Source: Ricinus communis
Taxonomy: Eukaryota; Streptophyta; Magnoliopsida; Malpighiales; Euphorbiaceae
Assembly: GCF_019578655.1 (NCBI RefSeq)
Contig: NC_063259.1
Span: 21,563,277-21,627,276 of the forward strand
Direction of reading: 5' to 3'
DNA: 64,000 nucleotides
The notes under the pieces were generated by a model that had not been told where the DNA came from, did no database searches, and saw only the letters and a program-made list of their open reading frames with translations. Every line of letters begins with the position of its first letter. The first letter of the stretch is position 1. The translations under genes were made by a program, and so were the position numbers. Of the stretch, positions 1 through 13,545 are shown one piece after another.

Positions 1-1310
1 AAATTTTAAAATATTTCTTTAAAAATATATTTTATTGATTTTTTTAAACTAAAATATTTTATTCATCATAAAAAAAATTTCATGCGAGCAAGAAGCGAAG
101 TAATAAAGACGTATTAGATTACATAGTTATCAATTCAAATAAAATTAAAAATTAATTTTAGAAAAAGGTCTACCTAAATAAAGAATTTAAATTTTGAAAG
201 AAAAAAGATAAACCAATTGTATCTCTCTGAAGTTTACTCTGAGTAATTCAAATTGATTCAATAGTATAAATTGTTATGCTAATAATAATATTAATATATG
301 CTGTCAGTTAAAAAAATAATATTAACATCAACATACTAACATAATGATAATATACTATATAAGAGCAAGTGGACAACAATAATAGGAAGGCAACTGTGCT
401 TAGCATAATTTAGCAAATTTCAACTTAATTTCATATTTTTTTAATTAATATAACGATTTCTAATGCCAAAAAATAATATATTATATATATATTATAGTAT
501 TAGTTTTATATTTAATTAATAATTAAATAATAAATATGATTATATTATTAAATTCATAAAATCTTAAAATATCATGAATTTTATTGAGAAATACACTTGA
601 ATATATTTTAATTATTATTGAATTTTGAAATATGACCAATAAATAAAGAATTAGAAATTTTATTAACTTTTTATACTAATTTTATATTATTATATATAAT
701 TAAAATAATAGCAACAATAATTAGTTGAAATTTAATTCTTAAAAATATTTATCTAAATAATTAGTTTGTTCAATTCGAATTAGTTCGACGTTATAAATTT
801 TTATGTTGATAATAATTATCATTATAACTGTTAGAATTCAACCTCATCAAACTAAAATAATTTCCAAATCAGTATAAAATAATATCAAAAATTAAAATAA
901 AGTAATGTCCAAGATCAACATAAAAGAACAATAACAATAAACTAGTATAAGGATTTCTTTTATTTTTTATTTTTTTGAAAAAAAAAAAGATAAACTAGTA
1001 TAAGGAATTTTCTTTTTTGAAAAAGAAAGATAGAAATTAATGTTGCAAAAGAAGCAAGTGGACAACAATCCTCCAATATTATAGGGAGGCAACTGACCTT
1101 AGCATAATTTAGCAAACTATTTTAAATTGATTTTTAAATACCTTGAGCCTCACTAAAATTACACTCTATGCCACACATATATAATCAACAAAACAGCCAT
1201 CCCAATAAATGTGTACATATCAAAAACCTATATTTCACTTTCAAAAAGAAAATAAAATTAATAATCAAATAAATAACCCCCTAGAAAAAGAAAAGAAAAA
1301 AATTAATCGC
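1..1310. other. AT-rich upstream intergenic region
   Basis: No coding exon, RNA gene or recognisable transposon protein is visible. The stretch is extremely AT-rich with many A and T runs. It carries a duplicated block (365-417 and 1053-1116) and a short repeated phrase (around 941 and 990). The part nearest 1310 is presumably the promoter of the SAPS-domain gene. Confidence 0.6.
365..1116 (+). repeat. duplicated promoter block (two copies)
   Basis: The block at 365-417 recurs at 1053-1116. Both copies start GCAAGTGGACAACAAT and end TTAGCATAATTTAGCAAA, with a small length difference in the middle. A second phrase, AAACTAGTATAAGG, occurs near 941 and near 990. The copies lie upstream of the SAPS-domain gene, so they may be duplicated regulatory DNA or the ends of a small transposon; the sequence does not decide between them. 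Confidence 0.6.
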
Positions 1311-1312
1311 GA

Positions 1313-1319
1313 TATAAAT
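1313..1319 (+). promoter_or_regulatory. TATA-like box of the SAPS-domain gene
   Basis: TATAAAT lies about 30 bp before a pyrimidine-rich stretch (from about 1341) that looks like the start of a plant 5' leader. The first supported start codon follows at 1591. The spacing suits a TATA-driven promoter. The transcription start is inferred, not seen. Confidence 0.45.
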
Positions 1320-1399
1320 TTTCACTCTCTCTTCCTCCGCGATTACAGGTCCTTTTGGTTCCCCTCTGTTTCTCTTTGATCCAATTTCAAGAAGTGTTC

Positions 1400-1405
1400 A
1401 TGTAA
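1400..1405 (+). promoter_or_regulatory. minimal ATG-TAA upstream ORF in 5' leader
   Basis: An ATG followed at once by TAA lies about 190 nt before the main start codon, inside the inferred leader. AUG-stop elements of this exact form are known in plants to stall ribosomes in a boron-dependent way and lower mRNA level (NIP5;1). Whether this one is transcribed depends on the true start site and on leader splicing, since GTAATT here could also serve as a splice donor. Confidence 0.35.
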
Positions 1406-1590
1406 TTTGTTTTTAAATTTGGGATTTAGAAAAGAAAGGAAGGACATCTAGGGTTTTTGTTTTGATTTTTGATTTTTATTTTTTTTATTTGTGCTTGTGT
1501 GTTTGTTGAATTCTTGATTGGAGATTGTTGGGGTTTGTTGTTACTCTCAGATCTGAGTAAAAGGTTTCGTTCTGAGATAAAATTGGAAAG

Positions 1591-4500
1591 ATGTTTTGGC
1601 GTATGGCAGGGCTCTCCACGGCGTCGCCGGTGAGTACTTATTATAAACCCTTTGGCATTTCTTGAATCGCTGTTGCATTTTCTTAATTTTGTTTCGTTTC
1701 TTTACGGTTTTTTTCTTATTAATGTATTTTGGTTCTAATTGTAATAATTTTATATTTTCTGTTTCTTTGTCTCTTGGGAAATGTGAGGTAATAAAAGAAG
1801 GAACATTTTGAATTAGAGTTATTTTTAAGTTCTTGGGACCCGCATGAGATGAATCTTTTGTTTGATTTTATCACTAGTAAGGTGTAGTGCTAGTTTCATA
1901 AGGCATTTCTTAAGGTTCGAGCTTTTCAGGAGTTGGAAAATTTATTCATTGCTTTCGTTAGAATTGAAGAATTGCCATCCTTGGAAAGCATAATGCTCTT
2001 CTTATGCCTTTGAGGCTTCAACGCCCAAAATGTAACAATAGCAGTGGAAAAACCAAATAAACCTATAATTTGGTTCTATTAATATTTGATTATGTATACA
2101 TTTTTTGGCAGTTTTCACTAGGAAGAGATCCTTGTAGTTGAGCACTAGTAATTGTTGATGGAATAATTATTAGTAGACTTTTGCTGGCTGATATACACTG
2201 TTAAAACCCTTTGGGTATAACAGATGCTTCTTTGTGTTTGTGTGGCTTTGATCTTTAAAATTTAACTCGATGATGCTTTATATAACTTATACCTTCATAA
2301 TCTCGAAAAATGCAGTCAGAATGCTGAAGGTTTTGTGCTTATGTACGATGTGTTGCAAAATCAGCATCCATATGTTCTTGTGAACTTAGAAAAAGAATAC
2401 TTTAGCAACGGTAATTCATTAATTCATAAGAAATAGAGGAATCAGAATGTTGATCTTGACTTCTGAATGTACCCCTCTTAAAGGGGCAAAAAGCTGAGGC
2501 TGGAAATAGCACTAGTAATAACAATGTGGAACTTGGTGACTAATCACTGGGACATCTGCCTTTTTTTCCTTAGAGTGTAGGGACTGAATTAGCAGTACTC
2601 ATGGTGGAAATTCTGCAAAATTGGGCTGATCTTTATTTTTTTCGGTTACCCTGAATGTGTAGGCATCTATGGAAAAGTTTAGATTCCTTATCTTGTTTAC
2701 TTTTTGAAATTTCAGGTGGATTTCATAGTTTTGTTCTATGGTTCCCTAATTTGGGCTGCTGACTGTTCCATTTTTTATTGCGTTATACAAGCTAAGATGG
2801 CTCTTCATTTTGCTTTTCTAAATATTTTATTGAGTAATTTTATGTGAAATTACAGGTGGAAACAATTTTAGATAAGGAAAACTTTACATTAGAGGAGCTT
2901 CTTGATGAGGATGAAATTATTCAAGAATGCAAAGCTCTTAATGGGCGTCTTATCAATTTGTAATGCTCTATGACTTTTTCATTTCTGTCATAGTTTTGGC
3001 TTTTTGATCATTTTGCTACCTGATATTTATTCATTGTAATTAATTGCGGACATGCCTATTAGATATATTTTTAACAATGATTTTATTTATATTTTAACAT
3101 ACAAATTCGTTTTGAGACCTGAGAGATCATATGCTTGTGACCCTGATATAAAGCTTTTCTGGATTGAATATGGTATAGGAATAAATGATGCTTTTTACTT
3201 AATACTATTCTATATTTGTGTTTTGGTTGCAATGAGCAATAGGAAGAGGCTCCTCTTTTAACTCTTCATACATCACTAAATCTTATTCTAGTAAGTGACA
3301 GTAGCTCATTACAATCTAAATGATGACTCATGAAACAGTCAATGGAATTGCTACATTCATGATTCATCTTCATCTCTTAACTAGCTGGATGTGAATAACT
3401 GAAATCTTACTTCTACTCTTTCATCATTTTTATTTTTGTTAGCATTTGATAAAATGTTGGTCATTAGACAAGTAGTGTTGTTATCCTCTTTGTTTGGTGC
3501 ATTATCATTGGAAAATGCATCTACAGTTTGTTAATTCAGTTAGGATTGTGAAGATGCATTTGATTGATGTCTTTAAATAATGTTTATTAACATCATTGTG
3601 TAATCTTTTGGCATTATTATTTAATTTCATTTGTGGGCAAGTCTATCAATTTCTTTGAATGTATGGACTGCAATGCTTAACCTTATGTTTTTATATGGTT
3701 TTGTATTGTCCTTTTGTAATTGGATCATATGGTTTATTTTACATCTGTGCATCATTTAAGCTGATGCAATTATTTGTATCTTGTTTTGCCTGGCAGTTTG
3801 CGAGAGAGGGCTCAGGTAGAGCAACTTATTCGCTATATTATCGAAGAGGCCCCTGAGGATGCTGAAAAAAGGCGAACATTCAAGTAGGTTTTTGTTGGTT
3901 GTGGAGTAAAAATTGCTGGCAATTGGTTTAATTTCGTTCTTCTTTTTCCCTTGCATTATTTTTTTCCGCTGATGGTGCTGTTAAGATGGGTTTGGGTTGA
4001 TGCTGTTATTTTACTTTGTGCTTAGGTTCCCTTTCATTGCCTGTGAAATTTTTACTTGTGAGGTCGATATAATACTGAAAACACTGGTGGAGGATGAGGA
4101 GGTATGGAATTTTTTCCTTTCTATGGCTGCAGCACCATTATAGAACTTCTTACACCAATTTCTTCCGCCATTCTGTCTCTGCAGTTGATGAATTTGCTAT
4201 TCTCCTTTTTGGAACCAACACAAACTCATAGCACACTGTTAGCTGGGTACTTTAGCAAGGTATCTTATGATGAATTTTGTTAAGTTAAATATGTTGGCAA
4301 AAGAAGAATATTTATTAACCTTATCACTTCTTCTTTGTTCCTTTTGTAATTATATATTCTTTAATTGGTGTTTTTTGTCCCCAAATTTTTTCTTGTTAGG
4401 TTGTAATATGTCTGTTATTGCGGAAGACAATTCCTTTTATGCATTATATTAAGGTAAGCTGTCCCTTTTACACTGAAGAAAATATCTTACTTGTTAGATG

Positions 4501-7500
4501 GTTCTGTATATGTAGTTGCATGTTACTGGGACATTTGTTTTTGCGCATTCTCATATGAAGAGAAACTATATACGACTAAACTTTCTAACTTTGTTGCTGT
4601 ATGCTATGGCAATTTCTGGAAACTGGTCTGTAAGCAGTAGGCACCCGTAAAAGGATTATTCCTCTTGTGCTTTTAAAGCAGAGAAGGTTCTTGCTTGTCC
4701 TTTTGTTATGCTCTGCAGTTCGGTTTATATTGACATGAAGTTGATGCAATTTTATTTTATATGTATATGTTTTTATCACTGCCTCCCTTAGTTCTATATC
4801 AAAGTTTTTTCTTCTCAACTCTAAATTAGATTGAATGTCTAAGGTCCACAGCAATCTCTTGTGTTGTAGTAATGCAAGGGTAGGTTGGAGTTTTAGTAGG
4901 CTATTTTCTTTTCATTTGGGAGAAAAACTTCCCCTGACAACAATATTCTCTTTCTCCTTTAAACTTATTGTGATAGCATTTATCAACTTCCCCATGTTAA
5001 TGGTTTTAAGAATAGAATCAATGGCAATGGAGCGACTCAACCTGTAATTGAAGCTACTATTGTCTCACTTTTGTCTTTAATTTATATGCTTGGAGGTTGA
5101 CCAATGATGGGAAATCAGGTCCTCATTTTTTCTTGTATAATGTTAAGTAAGTTTTTCTTGAGCCAATATAATTAATATATTTTGTCGAACAATTGATGTT
5201 TCTGCCCTGTTCTTGATTACATATTGGTGACTTGTTAAAAGCTGATCTGCTTAAATACTATTTTCATTGTTCTGAGCCAAATGATTTTTGGAAGTTCGAA
5301 GAATGTGACACCATGTTTGTTGATTGTGGTAAGAGGTATTGTCAGAGACAAAAGAAGTTGATTTATCATTTTGAAAGTTTTACTTTCAGTGCTTTGTGCC
5401 ATTGGTCTCGAGTAATATTTAGCATTTTGTAATTACGTACTTTATGATGACTTAATGTCTTGTTGAAAGTATGTGCAGTTAAGCTGATGGTATGGATTCT
5501 ATGTTCCCTACTTCAGCTTTATACACTTTTGGTTGTGCTAATGGTTTGTTTAATGGCATTGTCTTGCTGTTGTTAAGTCAGTTTATCTGATGTGCTATCT
5601 GTTTGTTGTGTTCCAGGCTCATCAGCAAATTCTTAATCAGTTGGTTGACTTGATTGGCATTACATCTATCATGGAGGTGAGACTTCATACTTCTATGTTC
5701 AAAAATTCTACCTGTAGTATGCTTTGGCTTGCTGTATTTTGTCTGCCATGTCTGTGCCATGTGCTTCTTTTTGCTATTTCTGCATATGCTTGTATTTACA
5801 TACATGTGTTCTCTAATTCTCTTTTATTTGTTCTTACTCCATGGTCACCCATATTTTTGTACGTTGTTAAGGTTACAAGGAGTCATGGAATATTTTAGTT
5901 ATCTTCTCATAGTGAATAACAACACTACGTTGGCTGTTATAAGATGGATTTTGGAGCTATGATGTGTCCAATGTATAAATGCTATCTATAACCACATTCT
6001 CTATTGTATAGGTGTTAATTCGACTGATTGGTGCTGATGAACATATGTATACCAGCTATATGGATGCAATGCAGTGGATAGAAGAGACAGATGTGCTGGA
6101 GATGATTGTAGACAAGTTCAGCTCTTCTGTAAGTTGCAGTAGTTCTCGAGTGATAATGATTTTCACTATTACCTAGTTAGTTGGATGTAGGTATTTCTTG
6201 TCCTGGATGGATGAAGTTGTGCTTTCCAGCACAAAAATAAAATATATAGGTTGCCTGTCATCTGACAAATGTTTTTGGACTCGGATGCTGAAGGATTCTC
6301 CAGAGGTGCATGCTAATACAGCCGAAACACTCTGTGCTATAACACGATTCGCTCCTCCTGGTCTTGCTGCTAAAATCTCCAGCCCAAAGTAGTGTTTGTC
6401 TTCTCTCGTCTTATGTGGCATACATATCTCTCTTTTCTTTTGCTTGTTATTGATTGTTTTTCTCTGTGTGCTTTTGTGCAGTTTTATTGGAAGATTGTTT
6501 CGCCATGCTTTGGAAGAATCACGCCCGAAATCTGTTCTTGTTAACTCGTTGTCAATATGCATTTCCTTGCTAGACCCTAAGAGGCTAACCTTAGGTTCAT
6601 ATCATACTTATAACCGCCAGCTGAATCATGGGTCTACAGTAACAGTCAGTCCTGAGACAGTTGAAGGCATGCTGGATAGCTTAGGTAAGATTTTCTTTTT
6701 TAATGGTGTTGGTTAGCATATTTTAATTCTAGATCCCAACTGCCTTCCTCCTGGTCCTTTTATCTTCTGGGTGGGTAAGAAAGAAAAGGAAGCCTGCAAA
6801 CTTTGTGAGAAGACTATGTAAACTTGGGAAGCAACTTTCTCGACTCTTATTATCTACAATATAATGCTATAAGGAGTTGTAATTCATCACAATACCTCAA
6901 TCAATTTGTGATCTTGTACTCAGCCTGTTGGCAGGCCTAGCTTCAGAGTTATAGGTACAATCACTAAGCTATTTTCAGTGTGATGGTGCTTCATTATTCA
7001 ACCACTAAAATACCCATCATCTGACATCAATGACCATGTAGTGAACTGTGTCTGTTCTCAGCAGATTGTTACAAGTATAGTCAAATTGGTAAGAGTGTGA
7101 CATGTAGGATTTGCTAATCAATTGAAAACTCGAGGAAAGAGAGTCGCATCCTCACTTCTTATGCAGTAGAATATAGTTAACACGTGTCATATTTCTGTGT
7201 GCAGGTGATCTGCTGAAACTTTTGGATGTTGCTTCTACAGAAAATATCTTGTTGACTACATATGGGAAATTACAGCCACCACTGGGAAAACATCGTTTGA
7301 AGGTAATTTTTCTTAAAATTATAAGAGAACTTGCTTTCTATAAGTATGAATTCTCCATGTGATTTCATTTGTTATATATGTTTTTTTTCTTTTACTCCGG
7401 CTGACATTTTATCATCTCTGGTGATGTGCGGCTGGTATTGTCACTGGTTTTTATGCAGGCAAACCTCATTCAGTTTTCTGTTGATGTTGTTTTTTTTCTT

Positions 7501-9757
7501 TTTCCTTCTGAGAACTATTTCTACTACTGGTATTCAACTTTTATTTCTTTTTCCTTTTTGTCCAGATAGTGGAATTCATCTCTGTCTTACTGTCAGTTGG
7601 AAGTGAAGCTGCCGAGAAGGAATTGATTCAACTTGGAGCAGTCCAAAGGATTTTAGATTTGTTTTTTGAGTGAGTTTTAGATTTCCTATCATGATAGGCA
7701 GATTGACTAGATCCCATGTTTTACTCATTGGCTTTGTGTGTGACTGTAGGTATCCATACAATAATTTTTTGCATCACCATGTAGAAAACATAATATTTTC
7801 ATGTTTGGAGAGCAAGCTTGCAGTTCTTATTCAGCATCTGCTTCGTGAATGTAATCTTGTTGGAAAAATACTTGAAGCAGAAAAAAATTCCACATTGGCG
7901 GCTGACACAGGCAAGGTAATCCACTAGCAACTTAGAAATCTATGCTAATTTTTCTAGAATGCTGTATTGCTTGGTGTGTTTTTGTGTTCTTACTGTCAGA
8001 CCATTTCCACCCCTAAAAGAAAGGTGCTCTATGGAATGTGTATATTTTAGCATGTTTGATGTTTTATTAGTATTTAAACATTATGATTTCTCATTCCTTT
8101 TCAGCCAACACTCCCTGCTGATGCTAGACCACCACCAAGGATAGGAAATATTGGACATTTGACTCGTATATCCAACAAACTTATCCAGTTGGGAAACAAC
8201 AATGGTGATATTTTGGCATGCTTGCAGGTTTGTCCTATTTCTTTTACATAGTTAAGATTTATACGAAGAACAGAATATTTATATTATGCCCATTTTATGA
8301 AGTTGTTTAATTGAGTTGCTTCTATTTCAAAGTTAAATGTGCATAGCAGCTTCAAGATTTATTCCATTCTTTGGTTTTATCTTCTTATCTAGGGATGGAT
8401 TCTTGTCTGCACTATAGTTTTTTTAAGTTTGCCTTCTATATGGTACCATCTTTATTCAGCATGCACACCGTCTAAAGTTGTTTAGTATGATTTCCTATCT
8501 GCAGGAAAACAGTGAATGGACTGACTGGCATGCAAATGTTTTAACAAAGCGTAATGCAGTGGAAAATGTCTATCAGTGGGCCTGCGGGTGGGTTCTCTTT
8601 TTCTTTACAGATTGATGTTGCTTTCTTTGTCTCACTCAGAAAATAGAATGATGGTGGATGTGTCTAGTGCTTGTACGGCTTAGATTAACATAAATGAAAT
8701 AATATGAAATGCGTTAACTATAACTGGTATGAGAATTAACAGACATCCTCATTATCCATATAGTGAGCAGTTCCTTCCTGTATTTTGATATACTGCTTTG
8801 TTGTAATGATAATCATGACGACGTGTAACTTCTGTGGCTGTACTTGTTGATTTTTGTTGAATTCCATTTGCTTTGTTTTATTTGTTTTTATTTTGGTCAC
8901 ATTTCTGATCCCCTTTTTCTTTAATGTATTACAAGGAGATATGTTACCTTTTCAACTTTATGAAGTATTTGCGATCATGCATGATACAGGGAAAAATTCC
9001 ATTTCGTGGAAGCTGTGTTAGTTTAATTAAAAACAATAGAAATTCTCTGTCGATAATTTTTGGCTTTATATATTTTGAAAGTTAGTTTAGGCTTCCTGAG
9101 ATGATTGAATTGTAATTTTTATATCAAAGATAAAGAAAAAACTTGTGGTAATTAGGTTCTGATGCTTAGGATGCCTGATACTTCAGTTTTGATATCTGGA
9201 AAGGATTGCATTATAGGCTTTTATAATTTACCTCCTATTTCACCTTTCTAGATGTGTATTGGCCCATATACAGTGTTAGACACTTATTGCTTTACTGAGC
9301 TATGGTGATCTTGGTATTAGAATTCTCTCGATTTTTGTTCTTACTTTGTATTAGGCCTCTGCATTTATCACTTTAGACTTATAATTCAGCACACATTAAG
9401 AGGCTGGTTTAAAGCATTTTAAATCAGTAATGCAAGTATTGTTTGCCTGTCTGTTTCTTATTATTATTTGTCATGTCTCAGTTAAGTGACAGTTCTTGTT
9501 GCCAAATGTGAAAGTTTTCTTTTGAATACACTTTTCGGTCTTGGTTCTGGGCTTTGATTTTTCTCACATGTGAATACTAACTGGAAGAGGAAAAACATAT
9601 ACAGGAGACCTACTGCTCTACATGACCGGAGAGATAGTGACGACGATGATTACCAAGACAGAGATTATGATGTTGCAGCCCTAGCAAATAATTTAAGCCA
9701 GGCATTTAGATATGGCATTTATGGCAATGATGATGTTGATGAGGTAAATTTTAAGTG

Positions 9758-9791
<34 letters not shown>

Positions 9792-12762
9792 TTTTTTTGG
9801 AAAAATTCAGTTTGTAACTAGGGATATTATGAATGTGAAAATCAGGTTCGCATATAAAATTTAGGAGAAACTACTTAACAAGGGAGGTATTTCTTTTTTA
9901 ATAGGCTAGTTTACGATGAAGACGCCTTTGTAATTGACACTCTCTTACTAGCTAGATGGACTGAAATTGACTCTTTGATTTGGCTGATCTCTGAATCCAA
10001 GTCAAAGCCAAACAGATGGCTTGTTGCTTACTGGATATAGTTGCTGAGAAGCATCCAAGGAATCTCAAATTGAGCCACCTGATTGAAAGCTTGAGAAGGA
10101 TGAATATTTAGCAAAAAAATTAAGATATTTGAATAGTTAACCTATCAGATAGCATATTGCTATCTACAAATAGATGCTGGTTTGTTTGCAATGGTTAACC
10201 AAAGAATTAAGACCAAATAGATGGTGTATTAGCTATATATACTGGGAGAACTATGCGAGTATTCTCAAAACAAGCCACTTGCGTGAGAGCTTGAAAGGGT
10301 ATGAATGTATGCCGACAAAATATGAAGGAATTAATCAGTTAAAATATGTTCCCCTGCAAGTTTTATCTGCAGCCATTAAAACCACAGAACTTTAGATATT
10401 GAATGTGGTTCGCCTATTACAGTCACAGTTATTGGGTAGGGTAGAACACTACGGTAGCACATGACAGTTTGATTCTCGAAACATGAATACACTCTGATTT
10501 TGAGGATCTATCATTTGATTTCTCCCTCGATGATAGTAATGGTTGGGTGTACTTAACAAAGTTCTAGTCTTTAGGTTTTTAAGAACAGCAATTGAGACAT
10601 GAAGCTTAACATGGAAGGGCTATTATAGGTTTCTTCAAAAGAAAAAATTTGTTTCATATTTGTTCTCTGAGAAATTTGGTTTTGTGGACTAATATTTAGC
10701 ATTTCATTTCTATGTCCTGATACCCTTCTGTAAGTTAGGATGTGATTTTAAATGGTAGCCTAGATGCCATCACATGCAGATGTTCCCTAATGCTTATATG
10801 TATGGAGATATTCTTTTTCTTCATTTGTTGTCTATGTCTAACTAGTTAAAGTTTTTGTGAGGTCCTTCCCTTTACCTCCGTGTAGAGTCGAGCTTTCTGG
10901 TAGATATTGGCTTATTGCTACTCTATGTTTGCAGATACACGTACATATATAGCTTTTTGTTCTCATTTATGTGCTCTCTTGGGCATTTGTTGCAGGTTCA
11001 TGGTTCACTAGAACGAGATGATGAGGTAATTTTGACATTTAAAGACGAGAAAATTGAATGATTAGCTAGAATTAGTTATGCGTTTAAAGGGTTGCTGAAT
11101 GTAATTTCAATTTTTAAAACCATTTGGATGGGAATCTCTTTTATTCTCTTCCTCTTAGCTGGAAAGAGCTGGTTTGTTGGGGGCAGGGGGTGGTGGTGGT
11201 GGTGGTGGTGTTAGTACTACATTCACTTAAATGATCCTTGTCAAACTCGTAGATGGCTCATGTCTGACTTTCAATTCAAGGCTGGGGGGCTAAACAGGAC
11301 CTGTTTTATCTTTGTCCCAGGAAAAAGAAAGAAAAAGAGAATTGCATACTTGCTCTGGACCTGCAACCTCTCCTCCGCATTACACCCACTATATGCATGC
11401 CATTGCTAGAATAAATAACTTGTATATGATGATAAGTTCTCTTACAAGGATATTTGACAGGATGTCTACTTTGATGATGAATCTGCTGAAGTTGTCATTT
11501 CTTCTTTGCGATTGGGAGATGACCAGGAGAGGTTAGCTGTTGTTCCTCCTTTCTACATAATGTTTTAATTAGAATTTGAATTCTCCACTTGGTGAGTTCT
11601 GTATTGCTTTTTGGCAGGGTGAATTGATGGTTTGCCATCTTTTCTCTTTTGTATCTGGCTCTTTCACATGCTTCTATATATAGATCATTTTATTCATGTA
11701 GTTACCTGATCCTCTCTAGGCTAAGGGGGAGCTGTTTTTTCTTTTTGTGGCAGTAATGATTGTTTACGAGGAACTATTAATAAGCTAATCAACAATTGGG
11801 TTTAGTTGGTCAGCATAAGACTTCAATAAGTAGTTGTGCCCTAGGAAAATGAATTAAATCTAAAGTTTTGACTGATTATGTTCATCAGGTTTTGTCATAT
11901 TCTTTTTGGAGGTCGTATGTAGTCGCTTGCTGATGTTGTCTTAGTTTCCATTTTGATAATTGCTATAAGTGAAACTATAGACTTGCTTGCTTTGTGCTGT
12001 TTGTTTGTCCCTCTAACGCAGACCTGTTGTAGAACGAGAAGCTCTTAATTTTATCTGTTGTGCATACAGAGTTTGTGTGGATGGAATTCTGTTTGAAGTC
12101 TTGGCTCTTACCAACCTGTTTGTGGTGTTTGCAGTGGCTCCCTTTTCACAAACTCCAACTGGTTCGCTTTTGAGGATGATAGAGTTGCCAATGAGCGCTC
12201 TGCAGGAGCTCTGGCTTCTTCTTCACCGAATAATGAAGAACCTGTCTTTGTTGATGGTGCGGGCAATGATGAGGTTATGGTTGGAGAAGATGATGACTTG
12301 GATGACACTGCAACTTCTTCTCCAGCACCTGAACCGAGTTTAGATGACTCGTCAGGGAACAACTTATCTGAAGATTCAAAAGAAATTGTTGGAAATGAAA
12401 AACCAACTGTATGGGTTGAATGGAGGGAGACACCAGATACCAATGATCCATTCAATCCAGATGTACCTCCTGTGCCAAATGGTGAGCTTCAAGTGGATTC
12501 TGAGAATCAGGGTGGTGATGGTGATTCAGCTGTTGCTGATCCTGTATGTTCCTCAGATGCGACAGTAAATGACAGTAATGCTGTTGAAGGATCGCCAAAT
12601 GCATCAAATGATAGCCCTACCACCAATCCTTCTACATCGTCAGAATCAGGTAGCGAGAATCCTAGTTCTCCTAATGAGGTGAAGATGACAGTAGAAACTG
12701 AAGAAACTCCAAAGGCCCACGAAGATGAACAAAAAGATGCGGCCAAGCAAGCAGAGAACTAG
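1591..12762 (+). CDS. SAPS-domain protein (SIT4/PP6 phosphatase-associated regulatory subunit)
   Basis: Coding exons: 1591-1629, 2856-2959, 3797-3883, 4026-4101, 4185-4259, 4400-4453, 5617-5676, 6012-6128, 6294-6388, 6482-6684, 7205-7302, 7566-7669, 7750-7915, 8105-8227, 8505-8587, 9605-9743, 10996-11025, 11461-11531, 12135-12762. All introns are GT-AG and the joined frame is open for 783 aa. The protein begins MFWRMAGLST, followed by the FTLEELLDEDEIIQECK region and helical repeats typical of SAPS proteins, through about residue 500. An acidic segment (DSDDDDYQDRDYD) and a long Ser/Asp/Glu/Pro-rich disordered tail follow; the tail is mostly in the last exon. In yeast and animals SAPS proteins bind PP6/Sit4-type phosphatase catalytic subunits and steer substrate choice; the same role is inferred here. 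The start is chosen because it opens the family-typical N terminus. Confidence 0.93.
9757..9790 (+). repeat. (TA)n microsatellite in SAPS intron 16
   Basis: A run of TA dinucleotides begins 14 bp after exon 16 ends. It is intronic and likely to vary in length between individuals. Confidence 0.9.
11187..11213 (+). repeat. (GGT)n microsatellite in SAPS intron 17
   Basis: A G-rich run followed by about seven GGT triplets lies in the intron between the 30-nt exon 17 and exon 18. Confidence 0.85.
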
Positions 12763-13317
12763 TATAAAAAATTCTTGGGAGTTGGTTAAGTTGGGCTAAC
12801 TGATATTCTGCAACATTGATCAGGTGGGAAGACGAAGATTGAGCGTACTGTTGGTTGACTAGGTGACTGTATTTTAGAGCCTTCTGTACATCATCAATGG
12901 GCAATGTTGTTTAGTAGGGCAGATTCTTTTTCCCCACCTGCAGAGCTCTCTTTCTTTCCTAAGGATAAGGGGTAATTAGTTTCTTATTTTCCACCCTTCC
13001 TTTCTGGGAATCCGATGATGCTTTATTAATTATTTTTAGCTTCTAGCTTCTCTTTAGATGGTTTAGAAACTGGAACTGTCACAGAGTAGATGGATTTGTT
13101 CTTTTTCTTTTTAATTTTTTTCGCACGAGAACCTGTTCATATCATACATTTGTCCTTTTCACATGAATGTCAAAGTGTTGATTTATAGTAATCACAATGG
13201 AGCCTCCCAGAGAGTCTCATGTCACTAATACTGCTTAGATGATTGTTTGTTGTGAAGCTGTATGGTTTTGCCTGTTAAAATTTCCGCTTAATGCATAATT
13301 TCAGTCTAGACTTCATC
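12763..13317 (+). other. 3' region of the SAPS-domain gene
   Basis: DNA after the stop codon, presumably 3' UTR followed by the terminator region. It has no ORF of interest. I could not pick a single convincing poly(A) signal. Confidence 0.4.
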
Positions 13318-13545
13318 AATTTAACCTCTGAACTACGTTTTTAATTTATCACACCCATCAACTTTTGTTTTTGATACTCTTTACCTTTGAATATGTTTTG
13401 TTTATACTTTTTATTTATATATATATATATATAATTTTTTATAATACAAGTGAATGAAAAGCTAAGATGTGAAAATAGTAAAAAATAAAAGTTGAGTGTC
13501 ATAAATTAAAATAATGGTCAAGTGATGTCTGAGGTTAACTTAGTA
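13318..13545. mobile_element. foldback MITE with ~60 bp inverted ends
   Basis: The left end (AACCTCTGAACTACG, then AATTTATCACACCCATCAAC) matches the reverse complement of the right end, which on the minus strand reads TTAACCTCAGACATCACTTG and then AATTTATGACACTCAAC. The arms are imperfect and about 60 bp long around a TA-rich centre. There is no coding capacity, so it is a non-autonomous DNA transposon of unassigned family. Confidence 0.65.

Noticed and set aside
12108..12455. Minus-strand 115-aa ORF
   Set aside because: It is antisense to the Asp/Glu/Ser-rich last exon of the SAPS-domain gene.
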